Positions 1 to 5,806 of a stretch of DNA of 10,729 nucleotides are shown here, piece by piece. The position numbers and the translations under genes are program-made. Numbering within the stretch: position 1 is the stretch's first letter; each line of letters starts with the position of its first letter. Source of the stretch: Thermoprotei archaeon (GTDB lineage: Archaea; Thermoproteota; Thermoprotei; Thermofilales; B20-G17); assembly GCA_003649515.1 (NCBI GenBank), contig QMSC01000032.1:1-10729 (forward strand). Reading direction: 5' to 3'. The notes under the pieces were generated by a model. That model had not been told where the DNA came from. It did not search any database and saw only the letters and a program-made list of their open reading frames with translations.

Positions 1-81
1 CTACAAGTGCTAGAATAATAGCTAGAAATCTAGGACTAGACATCCACAACATCAACAAACATAGTAGCACTAAGAGAACAC

Positions 82-95
82 AAAAATACAGAAAA
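82..95 (-). terminator. Possible U-rich terminator after the spt4/dephospho-CoA kinase operon
   Basis: Four to 17 bases past the kinase stop codon the minus strand carries two T-runs, TTTT and TTTTT, separated by a few bases. Archaeal terminators are often simple U-runs without a hairpin, so this is a reasonable transcript end. It also weakens the case for a further co-transcribed gene in bases 1-80. Only the base composition supports it. Confidence 0.4.
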
Positions 96-98
96 CGG

Positions 99-701
99 TT
101 ACAGTTTCGCTACCCCCTTTCCCCCGATACACTCCTCTTTAAGCATTTCTGGAGGAAAACCTGCTAGTAAGAGTATTTTGATTATCGAGTTCTTTAGTTG
201 AGATGTAATTAAAGTTGCGACCAAAGCCTCCTGGGGATACCCGTAAACAACGATAGTATTTTCAGGAGATAAAAGTGCTGCAGGGATAAACAACAGATCC
301 TCTTCTCCGTCGACTGTTATCATAGTCTTCTTATTGCTATGAAGCTTATCCCTTATCGCGTTAAGTATCGAGCCCCAAGCTTCATAGGTAATCGTGGAAG
401 GGGGATTCTTAACCCTTTTCTCCACGTAGTAGCCAGTATTGGCTAAGAAAGTTCTAGCTCTGCTTGTCTTTTCCCTTAAGCTTCGCTCATCAATTATTAC
501 AATATCGGGCTTCTTATCGGAGTACTTAAAGCAGTTTTCTGAGACTATATCTCCAACAGATATTAGTAAGGGAGGATTATATATCTCTACCAAACATTTC
601 AGCTTTCTGACAGCCTTAGGCGGCGGCTCGAAGAAGGCGAAGCCTACTTTAACTTGAAATAAGAACCGTTTTTCAGGTTTCAAGTTAAATAGAATCTTCA
701 T
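99..701 (-). CDS. GTP-dependent dephospho-CoA kinase (DUF359 family)
   Basis: This 200-residue cytosolic enzyme is predicted to phosphorylate dephospho-CoA to coenzyme A with GTP, the last step of archaeal CoA synthesis. It belongs to the DUF359 family, unrelated to bacterial CoaE. Visible signatures are VGD at residues 49-51, a PDIVIID strand ending in Asp71, the NPP-x-TIT segment at 99-105, and VDGEEDL at 130-136 followed by a P-rich loop and YGYPQEA. Where relatives often have D-x-KT-x-R and NP-x-GT this copy reads DERSLRE and NPPST. The changes are conservative but touch signature positions. The C-terminus (about residues 175-200) looks like a short tail. The start is the first ATG, 7 bases after spt4, with no good Shine-Dalgarno site, so translation is probably coupled to spt4. 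Family assignment is confident; activity is inferred. Confidence 0.9.
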   Translation of the reverse strand: MKILFNLKPEKRFLFQVKVGFAFFEPPPKAVRKLKCLVEIYNPPLLISVGDIVSENCFKYSDKKPDIVIIDERSLREKTSRARTFLANTGYYVEKRVKNPPSTITYEAWGSILNAIRDKLHSNKKTMITVDGEEDLLFIPAALLSPENTIVVYGYPQEALVATLITSQLKNSIIKILLLAGFPPEMLKEECIGGKGVAKL

Positions 702-708
702 AGCGCGT

Positions 709-915
709 TCAGCGTACTTTTAAGGCATACCTACCCGTCTTCTCTAGCCCTAATTTCTCTGCTAGGAGAGAGCCGTCTTCTATGATTATTGCTAGGCCAA
801 ACCAGTCCCTAGAAAGGTCGCTCGATCCGCAGAATTCGCACTTATCCGAATCTAAGGGCATAAGCCTCTTACAGTTTCGGCAAGCCTTAAAGGGGGTACC
901 TATCCTTCTGCTCAT
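709..915 (-). CDS. spt4: Transcription elongation factor Spt4 (RNA polymerase subunit E'')
   Basis: Small 68-residue zinc protein that pairs with Spt5 and keeps RNA polymerase processive by bridging the clamp. Four cysteines form the zinc site: C12-x2-C15 and C26-x2-C29, exactly 10 residues apart. They are followed by the hallmark SSDLSRDWFG segment and an acidic IIIEDG strand through which Spt4 pairs with Spt5. The length is about normal for archaeal Spt4. The ATG is preceded by AAGGGATC about 8 bases upstream and by a strong TATA box. It heads a two-gene unit with the dephospho-CoA kinase, a pairing common in archaea. The usual upstream partner rpoE (Rpo7) is missing: the next gene upstream, 69 bases away, is a PIN-domain gene. 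Confidence 0.95.
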   Translation of the reverse strand: MSRRIGTPFKACRNCKRLMPLDSDKCEFCGSSDLSRDWFGLAIIIEDGSLLAEKLGLEKTGRYALKVR

Positions 916-955
916 TTATGGATCCCTTTTCAGCTAGCATTATTTAGAACTGTAG

Positions 956-963
956 TATATAAA
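956..963 (-). promoter_or_regulatory. TATA box for spt4/dephospho-CoA kinase
   Basis: The minus strand reads TTTATATA here, a near-consensus archaeal TATA box. Transcription would start about 25 bases downstream, near 933, leaving a short leader that contains the spt4 ribosome site. It lies in the gap between the PIN gene stop and spt4, so spt4 does not depend on read-through from the PIN gene. Confidence 0.7.
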
Positions 964-984
964 TACGATTAGCAGCTACGCGAA

Positions 985-1377
985 TTACTCAATCAAGAAA
1001 CTCTTCTTAGCTTCTCTGTAAAAAATGACGGGAAGACCTAAGCGACGGAGCCTTCTTCTAAGAGCCTTATCATTAGTAGCCACATAACATCCTTCGTTTA
1101 GCGCATAAAGTATAATCTTATCATCCGTTTTAAGGCCTTCCTCAATTCCAGAGTTTACTATGATTACTTTCTCACCTACTATGTGCAACACTCTTCTAAA
1201 GAGACCCCTTTCAGATGGTCTACCTAGGTTGATTTTTCGCAGGGTTTCCTCTACGTTTTCTAAGAGCACCAGGGGTAGAAAGCGTTCTTCAAGTAAATTG
1301 CTCAACTCCTCAAAAATATCGATCCTCTCTTGAAGCATTAACGCAAGTATATTCGTATCAAGTAACACTTTTATCAT
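985..1377 (-). CDS. PIN-domain ribonuclease-like protein (UPF0129/VapC9-like)
   Basis: A 130-residue PIN domain, expected to be a Mg2+-dependent RNA endonuclease. The acidic residues of the fold are all visible: Asp7 in LLDTN, Glu43/44 in the ENVEETL helix, Asp85/86 in TDDKI and Asp103 in ATNDKALRRRL. The C-terminal GLPVIFYREAK segment matches the stand-alone archaeal UPF0129/Fcf1-like group often encoded next to translation initiation factor 2 gamma and rpoE, rather than a classical toxin. No small antitoxin gene precedes it; the upstream region is intergenic, which also argues against a VapBC pair. I chose the ATG at 1377 because GGAG lies 3 bases before it and the sequence MIKVLLDTN starts normally. 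An in-frame ATG at 1392 would add five residues but has no ribosome site. RNA target unknown. Confidence 0.85.
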   Translation of the reverse strand: MIKVLLDTNILALMLQERIDIFEELSNLLEERFLPLVLLENVEETLRKINLGRPSERGLFRRVLHIVGEKVIIVNSGIEEGLKTDDKIILYALNEGCYVATNDKALRRRLRRLGLPVIFYREAKKSFLIE

Positions 1378-1392
1378 CTGCTCCACATCCAA

Positions 1393-1673
1393 GAGTTCAA
1401 TTCTGGATGGAGATGCATTTAGAGTTTAATTTCATCACTCATTATTATTATTATCCAGTTTTCTTTCATGATATTGCTTTAACACGCAATGAACATTTAT
1501 CTACAATTATGCTGAGCTTCGTATTACATTGCTTCCCATACTGATATGTCTCCTCAATATGTGAGATCTAAGTTGCTCTTGAAATAAGGATCGAGTATGA
1601 GATGCACCTGAGAGACAAGACTCTGGGAAGAATTTATTAACATTTGTTGTACTTCACGTGAGAGTGGAGTATC
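1393..1673. other. Long divergent intergenic region
   Basis: This 281-base spacer between the divergent PIN and COG2403 genes is the longest non-coding stretch in the window; most gaps here are 6-120 bases. It contains an (ATT)n-like run near 1441-1455 and a weak hairpin around 1607-1628 (AGAG paired with CTCT). It also holds the TATA box of the plus-strand gene and an AT-rich AAATTAAAC stretch near 1422-1432 that could serve the minus-strand gene. I found no open reading frame of useful length, no tRNA and no convincing box C/D RNA. Confidence 0.6.
1633..1640 (+). promoter_or_regulatory. TATA-like box for the COG2403 gene
   Basis: TTTATTAA lies 33-40 bases ahead of the ATG at 1674. A transcript would start near 1660 with a leader of about 10-14 bases, just long enough to hold the GGAG ribosome site at 1666-1669. 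Confidence 0.6.
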
Positions 1674-3017
1674 ATGGGGAGAAAGCGAGTGATAATATTG
1701 GGAGCCGCTGGTCGAGATTTTCATGTTTTTAACATGGTTTTCAGGGATAACTCCTCTTTTGAGGTTGTTGCCTTTACAGCCGCTCAGATACCAAATATAA
1801 GCGGTAGGGTTTATCCACCAGAGCTTGCAGGCCCGCTGTATCCTAACGGAATACCTATATATGACGAAGATATGCTCCCGGAACTGATTAGGAAGTTCGA
1901 TGTAGACCTAGTGGTCTTAGCCTACAGTGACTTGTTACATACCGAGGTTATGCATAAGGCATCTCTTGCTCTAGCCTCTGGGGCATCTTTTATGCTATTA
2001 GGCCCTAAGGAGACAATGATCGAATCTAAGAAACCTGTCATAGCCGTATGCGCTACTCGGACGGGAGCCGGTAAGAGCACTGTGACTCGAAAGATATCTA
2101 ACATTCTTAAAGAGCTTCGCATAAGCCACGTGATTATAAGGCATCCAATGCCCTATGGAAATCTAAAGGAGTATAGGGTACAGAGGTTTACTAGTTTGAA
2201 GGATTTAGACCGGTATAAGTGTACAATAGAAGAAAGAGAAGAGTATGAGCCCCATCTCGAGAGAGAAGTAGTAGTTTACTCAGGTATCGATTGCAGAGAG
2301 ATCTTAAAACAGGCGGAGAAGGAGGCTGATGTAATAATATGGGATGGAGGGAACAACGATTTCCCCTTTATAAAGCCTGACTTAATGATAACAGTTACTG
2401 ATCCTTTAAGAGCAGGCCATGAAGTAAATTCCTATCCTGGCGAAGTCAACCTTAGAATGGCAGATATAGTAATAATTAACAAGATTAACGTAGCATCTCC
2501 TGAGAATATAAGGCTAGTGCGCAAGAACATTAAGTTATTCAACCCTGAAGCAGTCGTGATCGAAGCCGAATCCATAATAATAGTGGATAGACCAGAACTA
2601 ATAGCCAGTAAAAGAGTATTGGTCATCGAGGACGGCCCCACAGTGACCCATGGTCACCTCGGCTATGGTGCTGGCTACATGGCAGCGGTGAAGTACGGTG
2701 CTCGAGAGATAGTGGACCCACGACCTTACGCTATTGGCTCCATACGAAAAGTTTACGAAGAATACCCACACATAGGGCCCGTTCTCCCTGCTATGGGTTA
2801 CGGCGAGACGCAAGTCAAGGAGCTTGAAGAGACGGTTAAGAACACACCTTGTGATAGTATAGTTCTAGGAACACCCGCAGACATCTCTAGACTCATGAGT
2901 GTAAATAAACCCGCGACGAAGGTTAGGTACGAGCTCAAGGAAAGGGGAACGCTTACATTAAGGCAAATAGTAATTAGATTTCTCTCGGAGAAACTGGGAA
3001 AGAAGTACTCTGCATAA
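1674..3017 (+). CDS. COG2403 P-loop protein, cyclic 2,3-diphosphoglycerate synthetase-like
   Basis: A 447-residue cytosolic nucleotide-binding protein. The N-terminal Rossmann-like domain starts IILGAAGRDFH and runs to about residue 115. It is followed by a P-loop domain with TGAGKST at residues 130-136, an IIWDGGNNDFPF Walker-B-like segment and an IINKI motif. The C-terminal part has the signatures HGHLGYGAGY, DPRPYAIGS and LPAMGYGETQ. This architecture is the widespread COG2403 family, often labelled GTPase or cyclic 2,3-diphosphoglycerate synthetase. The latter makes the intracellular solute cyclic 2,3-bisphosphoglycerate from the linear compound with ATP in some thermophilic methanogens. 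The product here is not certain, since the family occurs in organisms not known to make that solute. Length and motifs look complete. GGAG ends 4 bases before the ATG. It is followed after 78 bases by a hexulose-phosphate synthase with its own promoter. Confidence 0.85.
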   Translation: MGRKRVIILGAAGRDFHVFNMVFRDNSSFEVVAFTAAQIPNISGRVYPPELAGPLYPNGIPIYDEDMLPELIRKFDVDLVVLAYSDLLHTEVMHKASLALASGASFMLLGPKETMIESKKPVIAVCATRTGAGKSTVTRKISNILKELRISHVIIRHPMPYGNLKEYRVQRFTSLKDLDRYKCTIEEREEYEPHLEREVVVYSGIDCREILKQAEKEADVIIWDGGNNDFPFIKPDLMITVTDPLRAGHEVNSYPGEVNLRMADIVIINKINVASPENIRLVRKNIKLFNPEAVVIEAESIIIVDRPELIASKRVLVIEDGPTVTHGHLGYGAGYMAAVKYGAREIVDPRPYAIGSIRKVYEEYPHIGPVLPAMGYGETQVKELEETVKNTPCDSIVLGTPADISRLMSVNKPATKVRYELKERGTLTLRQIVIRFLSEKLGKKYSA

Positions 3018-3026
3018 ATTTCGTTG

Positions 3027-3063
3027 GATCATTTCCTTTATAGCTCTCTAAGTAGATCATTTC
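3027..3063 (+). repeat. Two direct GATCATTTC copies flanking a TATA box
   Basis: The nine-base word GATCATTTC occurs at 3027-3035 and again at 3055-3063, 28 bases apart start to start. The first copy abuts the TATA-like box and the second lies just before the expected transcript start. That geometry could suit a dimeric or paired regulator, but two copies of a 9-mer can also arise by chance in AT-rich DNA. Confidence 0.35.
3036..3043 (+). promoter_or_regulatory. TATA-like box for the hexulose-phosphate synthase gene
   Basis: CTTTATAG lies 53-60 bases upstream of the chosen ATG at 3096, giving an expected transcript start near 3066 and a leader of about 30 bases. It is flanked by two copies of GATCATTTC. 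Its position inside the longer reading frame that starts at 3024 supports the downstream start. Confidence 0.5.
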
Positions 3064-3095
3064 TTGTGTTAAATCAACTACTCAGGTGTCAGCCG

Positions 3096-3761
3096 ATGAA
3101 TGATATTCCGCAACTACAAGTAGCGCTAGATATTACCTCTCTAAAAGAGGCCTTAAACATTGCCAGGAGGGCGATCTCAGGTGGCGTGGATATAATAGAG
3201 GCAGGTACACCACTCATAAAAGCCTCTGGCGTGAGCGCTGTAAGAAAACTCAGAGAGGAATTTCCTACATACCCTATAGTCGCTGATCTAAAGATATTCG
3301 ACGCCGGTAAACTAGAAGCAGACCTTTTTTTATCAGCTGGCGCCGACATTGTGACCGTACTTGCGGTGGCTGCTTATGAGACCATTGAAGAGGTTATTGA
3401 GACAGTCCATCAGAGAGGTAAGAAAGTTATGGTTGACATGATGAATGTTGGTGACGTTATGGACGTCGTTCAGCCGATCGTTCGCAGGGGCGCTGACATA
3501 ATATGCCTTCACGTAGGTGTAGACACACAGCGTAGAAGAGGAGTGGACGCACGAGTACTTGTAGAGGAATTAAAGGCCATTAAGGAGAGATTTAGTGTTA
3601 ACGTGGCCGTTGCGGGAGGAATAAACGAGCACACAGCCCCTCTTTTTGCCTGTGCTGGAGCCGATATAATTATCGTGGGCGGCCGAATAACTAAAGCTAA
3701 AGATCCTGAGGAAGCCGCGAGAAGAATTAAAGAGGCAATTATATCAGCTTTAAAGGAGTAA
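3096..3761 (+). CDS. 3-hexulose-6-phosphate synthase (OMP decarboxylase superfamily)
   Basis: A 221-residue TIM-barrel enzyme predicted to interconvert ribulose 5-phosphate plus formaldehyde and D-arabino-3-hexulose 6-phosphate. In archaea lacking the oxidative pentose phosphate route this usually runs backward to supply ribulose 5-phosphate for ribose synthesis. Signatures are LQVALD with Asp12, EAGTPLIKASG at 35-45, the catalytic D64-x-K66-x2-D69 followed by AG, VDMMNV at 113-118, H139-x-G-x-D-x-Q145, AGGI at 173-176 and VGGRIT at 194-199. The HxGxDxQ and MMNV segments favour this enzyme over true orotidine 5'-phosphate decarboxylase. The reading frame opens at 3024, but the extra 24 residues are unlike the family and cover a promoter. 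ATG 3096 has AGGTG seven bases upstream. The usual isomerase partner is neither fused nor adjacent. Confidence 0.88.
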   Translation: MNDIPQLQVALDITSLKEALNIARRAISGGVDIIEAGTPLIKASGVSAVRKLREEFPTYPIVADLKIFDAGKLEADLFLSAGADIVTVLAVAAYETIEEVIETVHQRGKKVMVDMMNVGDVMDVVQPIVRRGADIICLHVGVDTQRRRGVDARVLVEELKAIKERFSVNVAVAGGINEHTAPLFACAGADIIIVGGRITKAKDPEEAARRIKEAIISALKE

Positions 3762-3828
3762 GATTAAAAAGATCATGAGAGAACTGAACTCTGGCTAGCT
3801 ATAGAATAATTATTCAGGTTTGAACATC

Positions 3829-4224
3829 ATGATGCGCAAGATAGTCCTCTCAGAGGAATACTTAAAGAAACTGCTAAACTATGCTTTAACTCACTGTGAA
3901 AGTGTATGTCCGAGCAAAAGAGACCCCTCCACCTGTCTATTACTTGTCGAGCTGAGAAGGGCTCTAAATATGCCTGATCCTCCATGCGTTGAGGACTACG
4001 GTGGTTTTGACGAAAAAACCTTCAGAAAAATAGTTAAGGATATAGAGAAAAGGTGGGGTAAGAGCATAAAGGAAGTACTAATTGAACTCAAACAAAAGGG
4101 ACCGAAGAACCTTCAAGAGCAAATAGATCAGATAGATGGAGAGTTTGCATTAAATATCATTAAGGTATTTAAAGAAAATCGTGGAGTAAAGATGTTCACA
4201 ATCTCGGAATCAGATGATTTATAA
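3829..4224 (+). CDS. Unrecognised small four-cysteine protein
   Basis: I do not recognise this 131-residue protein. The N-terminal half carries four cysteines, C23-x3-C27-x8-C36-x16-C53, in a helical setting (LKKLLNYALTHCESVC, then TCLLLVELRRALNMPDPPC). They could bind zinc or an iron-sulfur cluster, or form disulfides. The second half (about 60-131) is charged and helix-rich and has no cysteine, and it ends in an acidic ESDDL tail. There is no signal peptide or membrane segment, so it should be cytosolic. Length and codon use match its neighbours, which suggests a real gene. A TTG at 3820 is in frame, but AGGT at 3816-3819 is placed for ATG 3829 (spacing 9) or the adjacent ATG 3832. The GPN GTPase follows after 28 bases, so the two are probably co-transcribed. 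Function unknown. Confidence 0.8.
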   Translation: MMRKIVLSEEYLKKLLNYALTHCESVCPSKRDPSTCLLLVELRRALNMPDPPCVEDYGGFDEKTFRKIVKDIEKRWGKSIKEVLIELKQKGPKNLQEQIDQIDGEFALNIIKVFKENRGVKMFTISESDDL

Positions 4225-4252
4225 ATCGTGGTGAAAAAGAAGAAAAGGAGCT

Positions 4253-5020
4253 ATGTTCGTGGTATTTATCCTAGGTCCAGCAGGTTCGGGCAAATCTACT
4301 TTTACGAGCTCTTTTTCTAACTTTCTGAATGAAGTTGAGATAGATAACATTAGAGTAAACCTTGATCCAGCTGTTGAGAGTTTACCTTACGTGCCTGATG
4401 TAGACGTTCGCGAGTATATTACAGCCCGTGAAGTGATGGAGAAGTACGGTCTTGGACCTAACGGGGCCATTATAGCGGCGACTGATATGTTGATAAAGTT
4501 TCTGAAGAACCTTAAGGAGGAGATCATTTCCTTAAAACCTGGCTATGTTCTGGTAGACACTCCCGGGCAGCTGGAGTTGTTTGCTTTTAGACAATCCGGA
4601 AAGGAGATCATATCGTACCTCAGCGGCGAACGCGCTAGTATGGTTTTCATAATAGATACCATACTTGCGCTCCTACCGTCAAGTTTCGTATCCTCGCTAC
4701 TACTATCCGCGTCTGTCTTCTTCAGATTCAATTTACCCATGGTTTTAGCATTAAACAAAATAGACATGATAGATGAACGCAAAGTAAACGAGATTCTGAA
4801 CTGGATCGAAAACCCTGAAGAAATATATACCACCTTAGCGCGGGAGAGAAGCCTTGAAGCCTTCTTTCATGAGAACATAGTCAGAGTGATAGAGGATTTC
4901 CTGAGGGTTTTCAAGTGTATACCGATATCGTCTACGAAAAACTTGGGGCTTGAGAACGTGTACTCAGTACTTCAGCAGATCTATATAGGAGGAGAAGACT
5001 TTACTGTACTGACACCCTAG
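4253..5020 (+). CDS. GPN-loop GTPase (XAB1/Npa3-like ATP/GTP-binding protein)
   Basis: A 255-residue dimeric GTPase of the GPN family. The eukaryotic relatives assist assembly and nuclear import of RNA polymerase II; the archaeal role is not settled but probably concerns assembly of a complex. All motifs are visible: P-loop GPAGSGKST at residues 8-16, NLDPA with Asp38, the defining GPN triplet at 68-70, DTPGQ at 102-106 and NKID at 168-171. A hydrophobic insert (about 130-165) after the DTPGQ switch is normal for the family. Length is typical. GGAG ends only 2 bases before the ATG. A GTG two codons on (4259) would have 8-base spacing, so the true start may be MVFILGPAG. It sits 28 bases after the four-cysteine gene and probably shares its transcript. 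Confidence 0.93.
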   Translation: MFVVFILGPAGSGKSTFTSSFSNFLNEVEIDNIRVNLDPAVESLPYVPDVDVREYITAREVMEKYGLGPNGAIIAATDMLIKFLKNLKEEIISLKPGYVLVDTPGQLELFAFRQSGKEIISYLSGERASMVFIIDTILALLPSSFVSSLLLSASVFFRFNLPMVLALNKIDMIDERKVNEILNWIENPEEIYTTLARERSLEAFFHENIVRVIEDFLRVFKCIPISSTKNLGLENVYSVLQQIYIGGEDFTVLTP

Positions 5021-5055
5021 CTTTAGAGACGATCACCCGTTAAGGACAGCTAAAG

Positions 5056-5063
5056 CTTATATT
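5056..5063 (+). promoter_or_regulatory. TATA-like box for the acdB gene
   Basis: CTTATATT lies 36-43 bases ahead of the ATG at 5099. The expected transcript start near 5086 leaves a leader of about a dozen bases carrying GGGAG at 5089-5093. This suggests that acdB and the coiled-coil gene behind it form their own unit. Confidence 0.55.
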
Positions 5064-5098
5064 CTACCTAGTATTTTAGTGTCGAAAAGGGAGCTAGT

Positions 5099-5800
5099 AT
5101 GTCTCAGAGAGCTATCGAGATCATCGAAAGAGCAAGGCGTGAAGGAAGAAAAGTGCTTCTGGAGCCGGAAGCAAAAACTATCTGTAGTTTTTACAATGTT
5201 CCTGTAACAGTATTTGATGTAGCCAAAAGCTCCGAAGAAGCTGTGGAAAAAGCTAAACGCATAGGCTTTCCTATAGTCATGAAAATCATTTCTCCCGATA
5301 TAATTCATAAATCAGATGTTGGAGGAGTTTTCGTTAATGTAAAGAATGAAGAGGAAGTGATCACGACATATAACAAAATCGTTGAGAACGTCAAGCAAGC
5401 AGTGCCTAAAGCAAGGATTTACGGCATTTTAATACAAGAAATGGCCCCTCAGGGCGTAGAGACTATCGTGGGTGGAATTAGGGATCCTCAATTTGGTCCA
5501 ACGATAATGTTCGGGCTTGGCGGAATCTTTGTAGAAATTCTTAAGGACGTCTCGTTCAGAATAGCCCCAGTTGATAAAGATGAGGCGCTTGAAATGATAC
5601 AGGAAATAAAGGGTTATCCGATTCTTCAGGGCTATAGAGGCTATTATAAAGCAGATATAGGTAGCCTTGTAGATATAATTATGAAAGTATCTAACATGCT
5701 AATGGATTTACCTATAAGTCAATTAGATTTGAACCCTGTTTTTGTTTATGAAGAAGGTAAGGGTGCTAAGGTCATTGATGCCAGGGTAGTTCTTGAGTGA
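5099..5800 (+). CDS. acdB: ADP-forming acetyl-CoA synthetase, beta (ATP-grasp) subunit
   Basis: A 233-residue ATP-grasp protein. In archaea this subunit works with a larger CoA-binding alpha subunit to convert acyl-CoA, ADP and phosphate to acid, CoA and ATP, harvesting energy from sugar or amino acid fermentation. It can also run toward activation. Signatures are FPIVMKIISPDIIHKSDVGG with His70, matching the phosphohistidine known in the Pyrococcus beta subunit, IQEMAPQGVETIVGG, FGPTIMFGLGG with EILKD, and the C-terminal LDLNPVFV. Length matches a separate beta subunit rather than the fused bacterial form. No alpha subunit gene lies in the window. GGGAG is 5 bases before the ATG. The coiled-coil gene follows after 6 bases. 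Which acyl group it uses cannot be told from sequence. Confidence 0.92.
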   Translation: MSQRAIEIIERARREGRKVLLEPEAKTICSFYNVPVTVFDVAKSSEEAVEKAKRIGFPIVMKIISPDIIHKSDVGGVFVNVKNEEEVITTYNKIVENVKQAVPKARIYGILIQEMAPQGVETIVGGIRDPQFGPTIMFGLGGIFVEILKDVSFRIAPVDKDEALEMIQEIKGYPILQGYRGYYKADIGSLVDIIMKVSNMLMDLPISQLDLNPVFVYEEGKGAKVIDARVVLE

Positions 5801-5806
5801 TCTATA

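Noticed and set aside
1..109. Minus-strand frame with a very hydrophobic stretch (MSSPRFLAII near its edge)
   Set aside because: It has no ribosome site and coincides with a T-rich stretch that alone would give hydrophobic codons. It is more likely a terminator region than a membrane protein start.
3..167. Open plus-strand frame rich in Lys and Arg that enters from the left edge
   Set aside because: It would overlap the 3' end of the well-supported dephospho-CoA kinase by about 69 bases, has no recognisable family signature, and cannot be judged without sequence to the left.
985..1392. VapBC toxin-antitoxin pair
   Set aside because: The PIN domain is of the UPF0129-like stand-alone type and no small antitoxin gene lies upstream or downstream on the same strand.
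1390..1410. tRNA T-arm-like string GAGTTCAATTC
   Set aside because: The stem does not pair well, and a plus-strand tRNA ending here would lie inside the PIN gene. No acceptor, D or anticodon arm can be found.
1465..1515. Box C/D guide RNA candidate
   Set aside because: The C-like box is ATGATAT instead of RTGATGA, no internal D' box is present and C' is poor. Only a CTGA fits, which is expected often by chance.
1629..1645. Shared string AGAATTTATTAAC at this promoter and inside Trm-G10 near 8246
   Set aside because: One copy is coding (KEFINK), and the match is short and AT-rich, so a functional repeat is not supported.
3096..3761. Orotidine 5'-phosphate decarboxylase
   Set aside because: It shares the superfamily DxKxxD motif, but the MMNV and HxGxDxQ segments and the absence of any pyrimidine gene nearby fit hexulose-phosphate synthase better.
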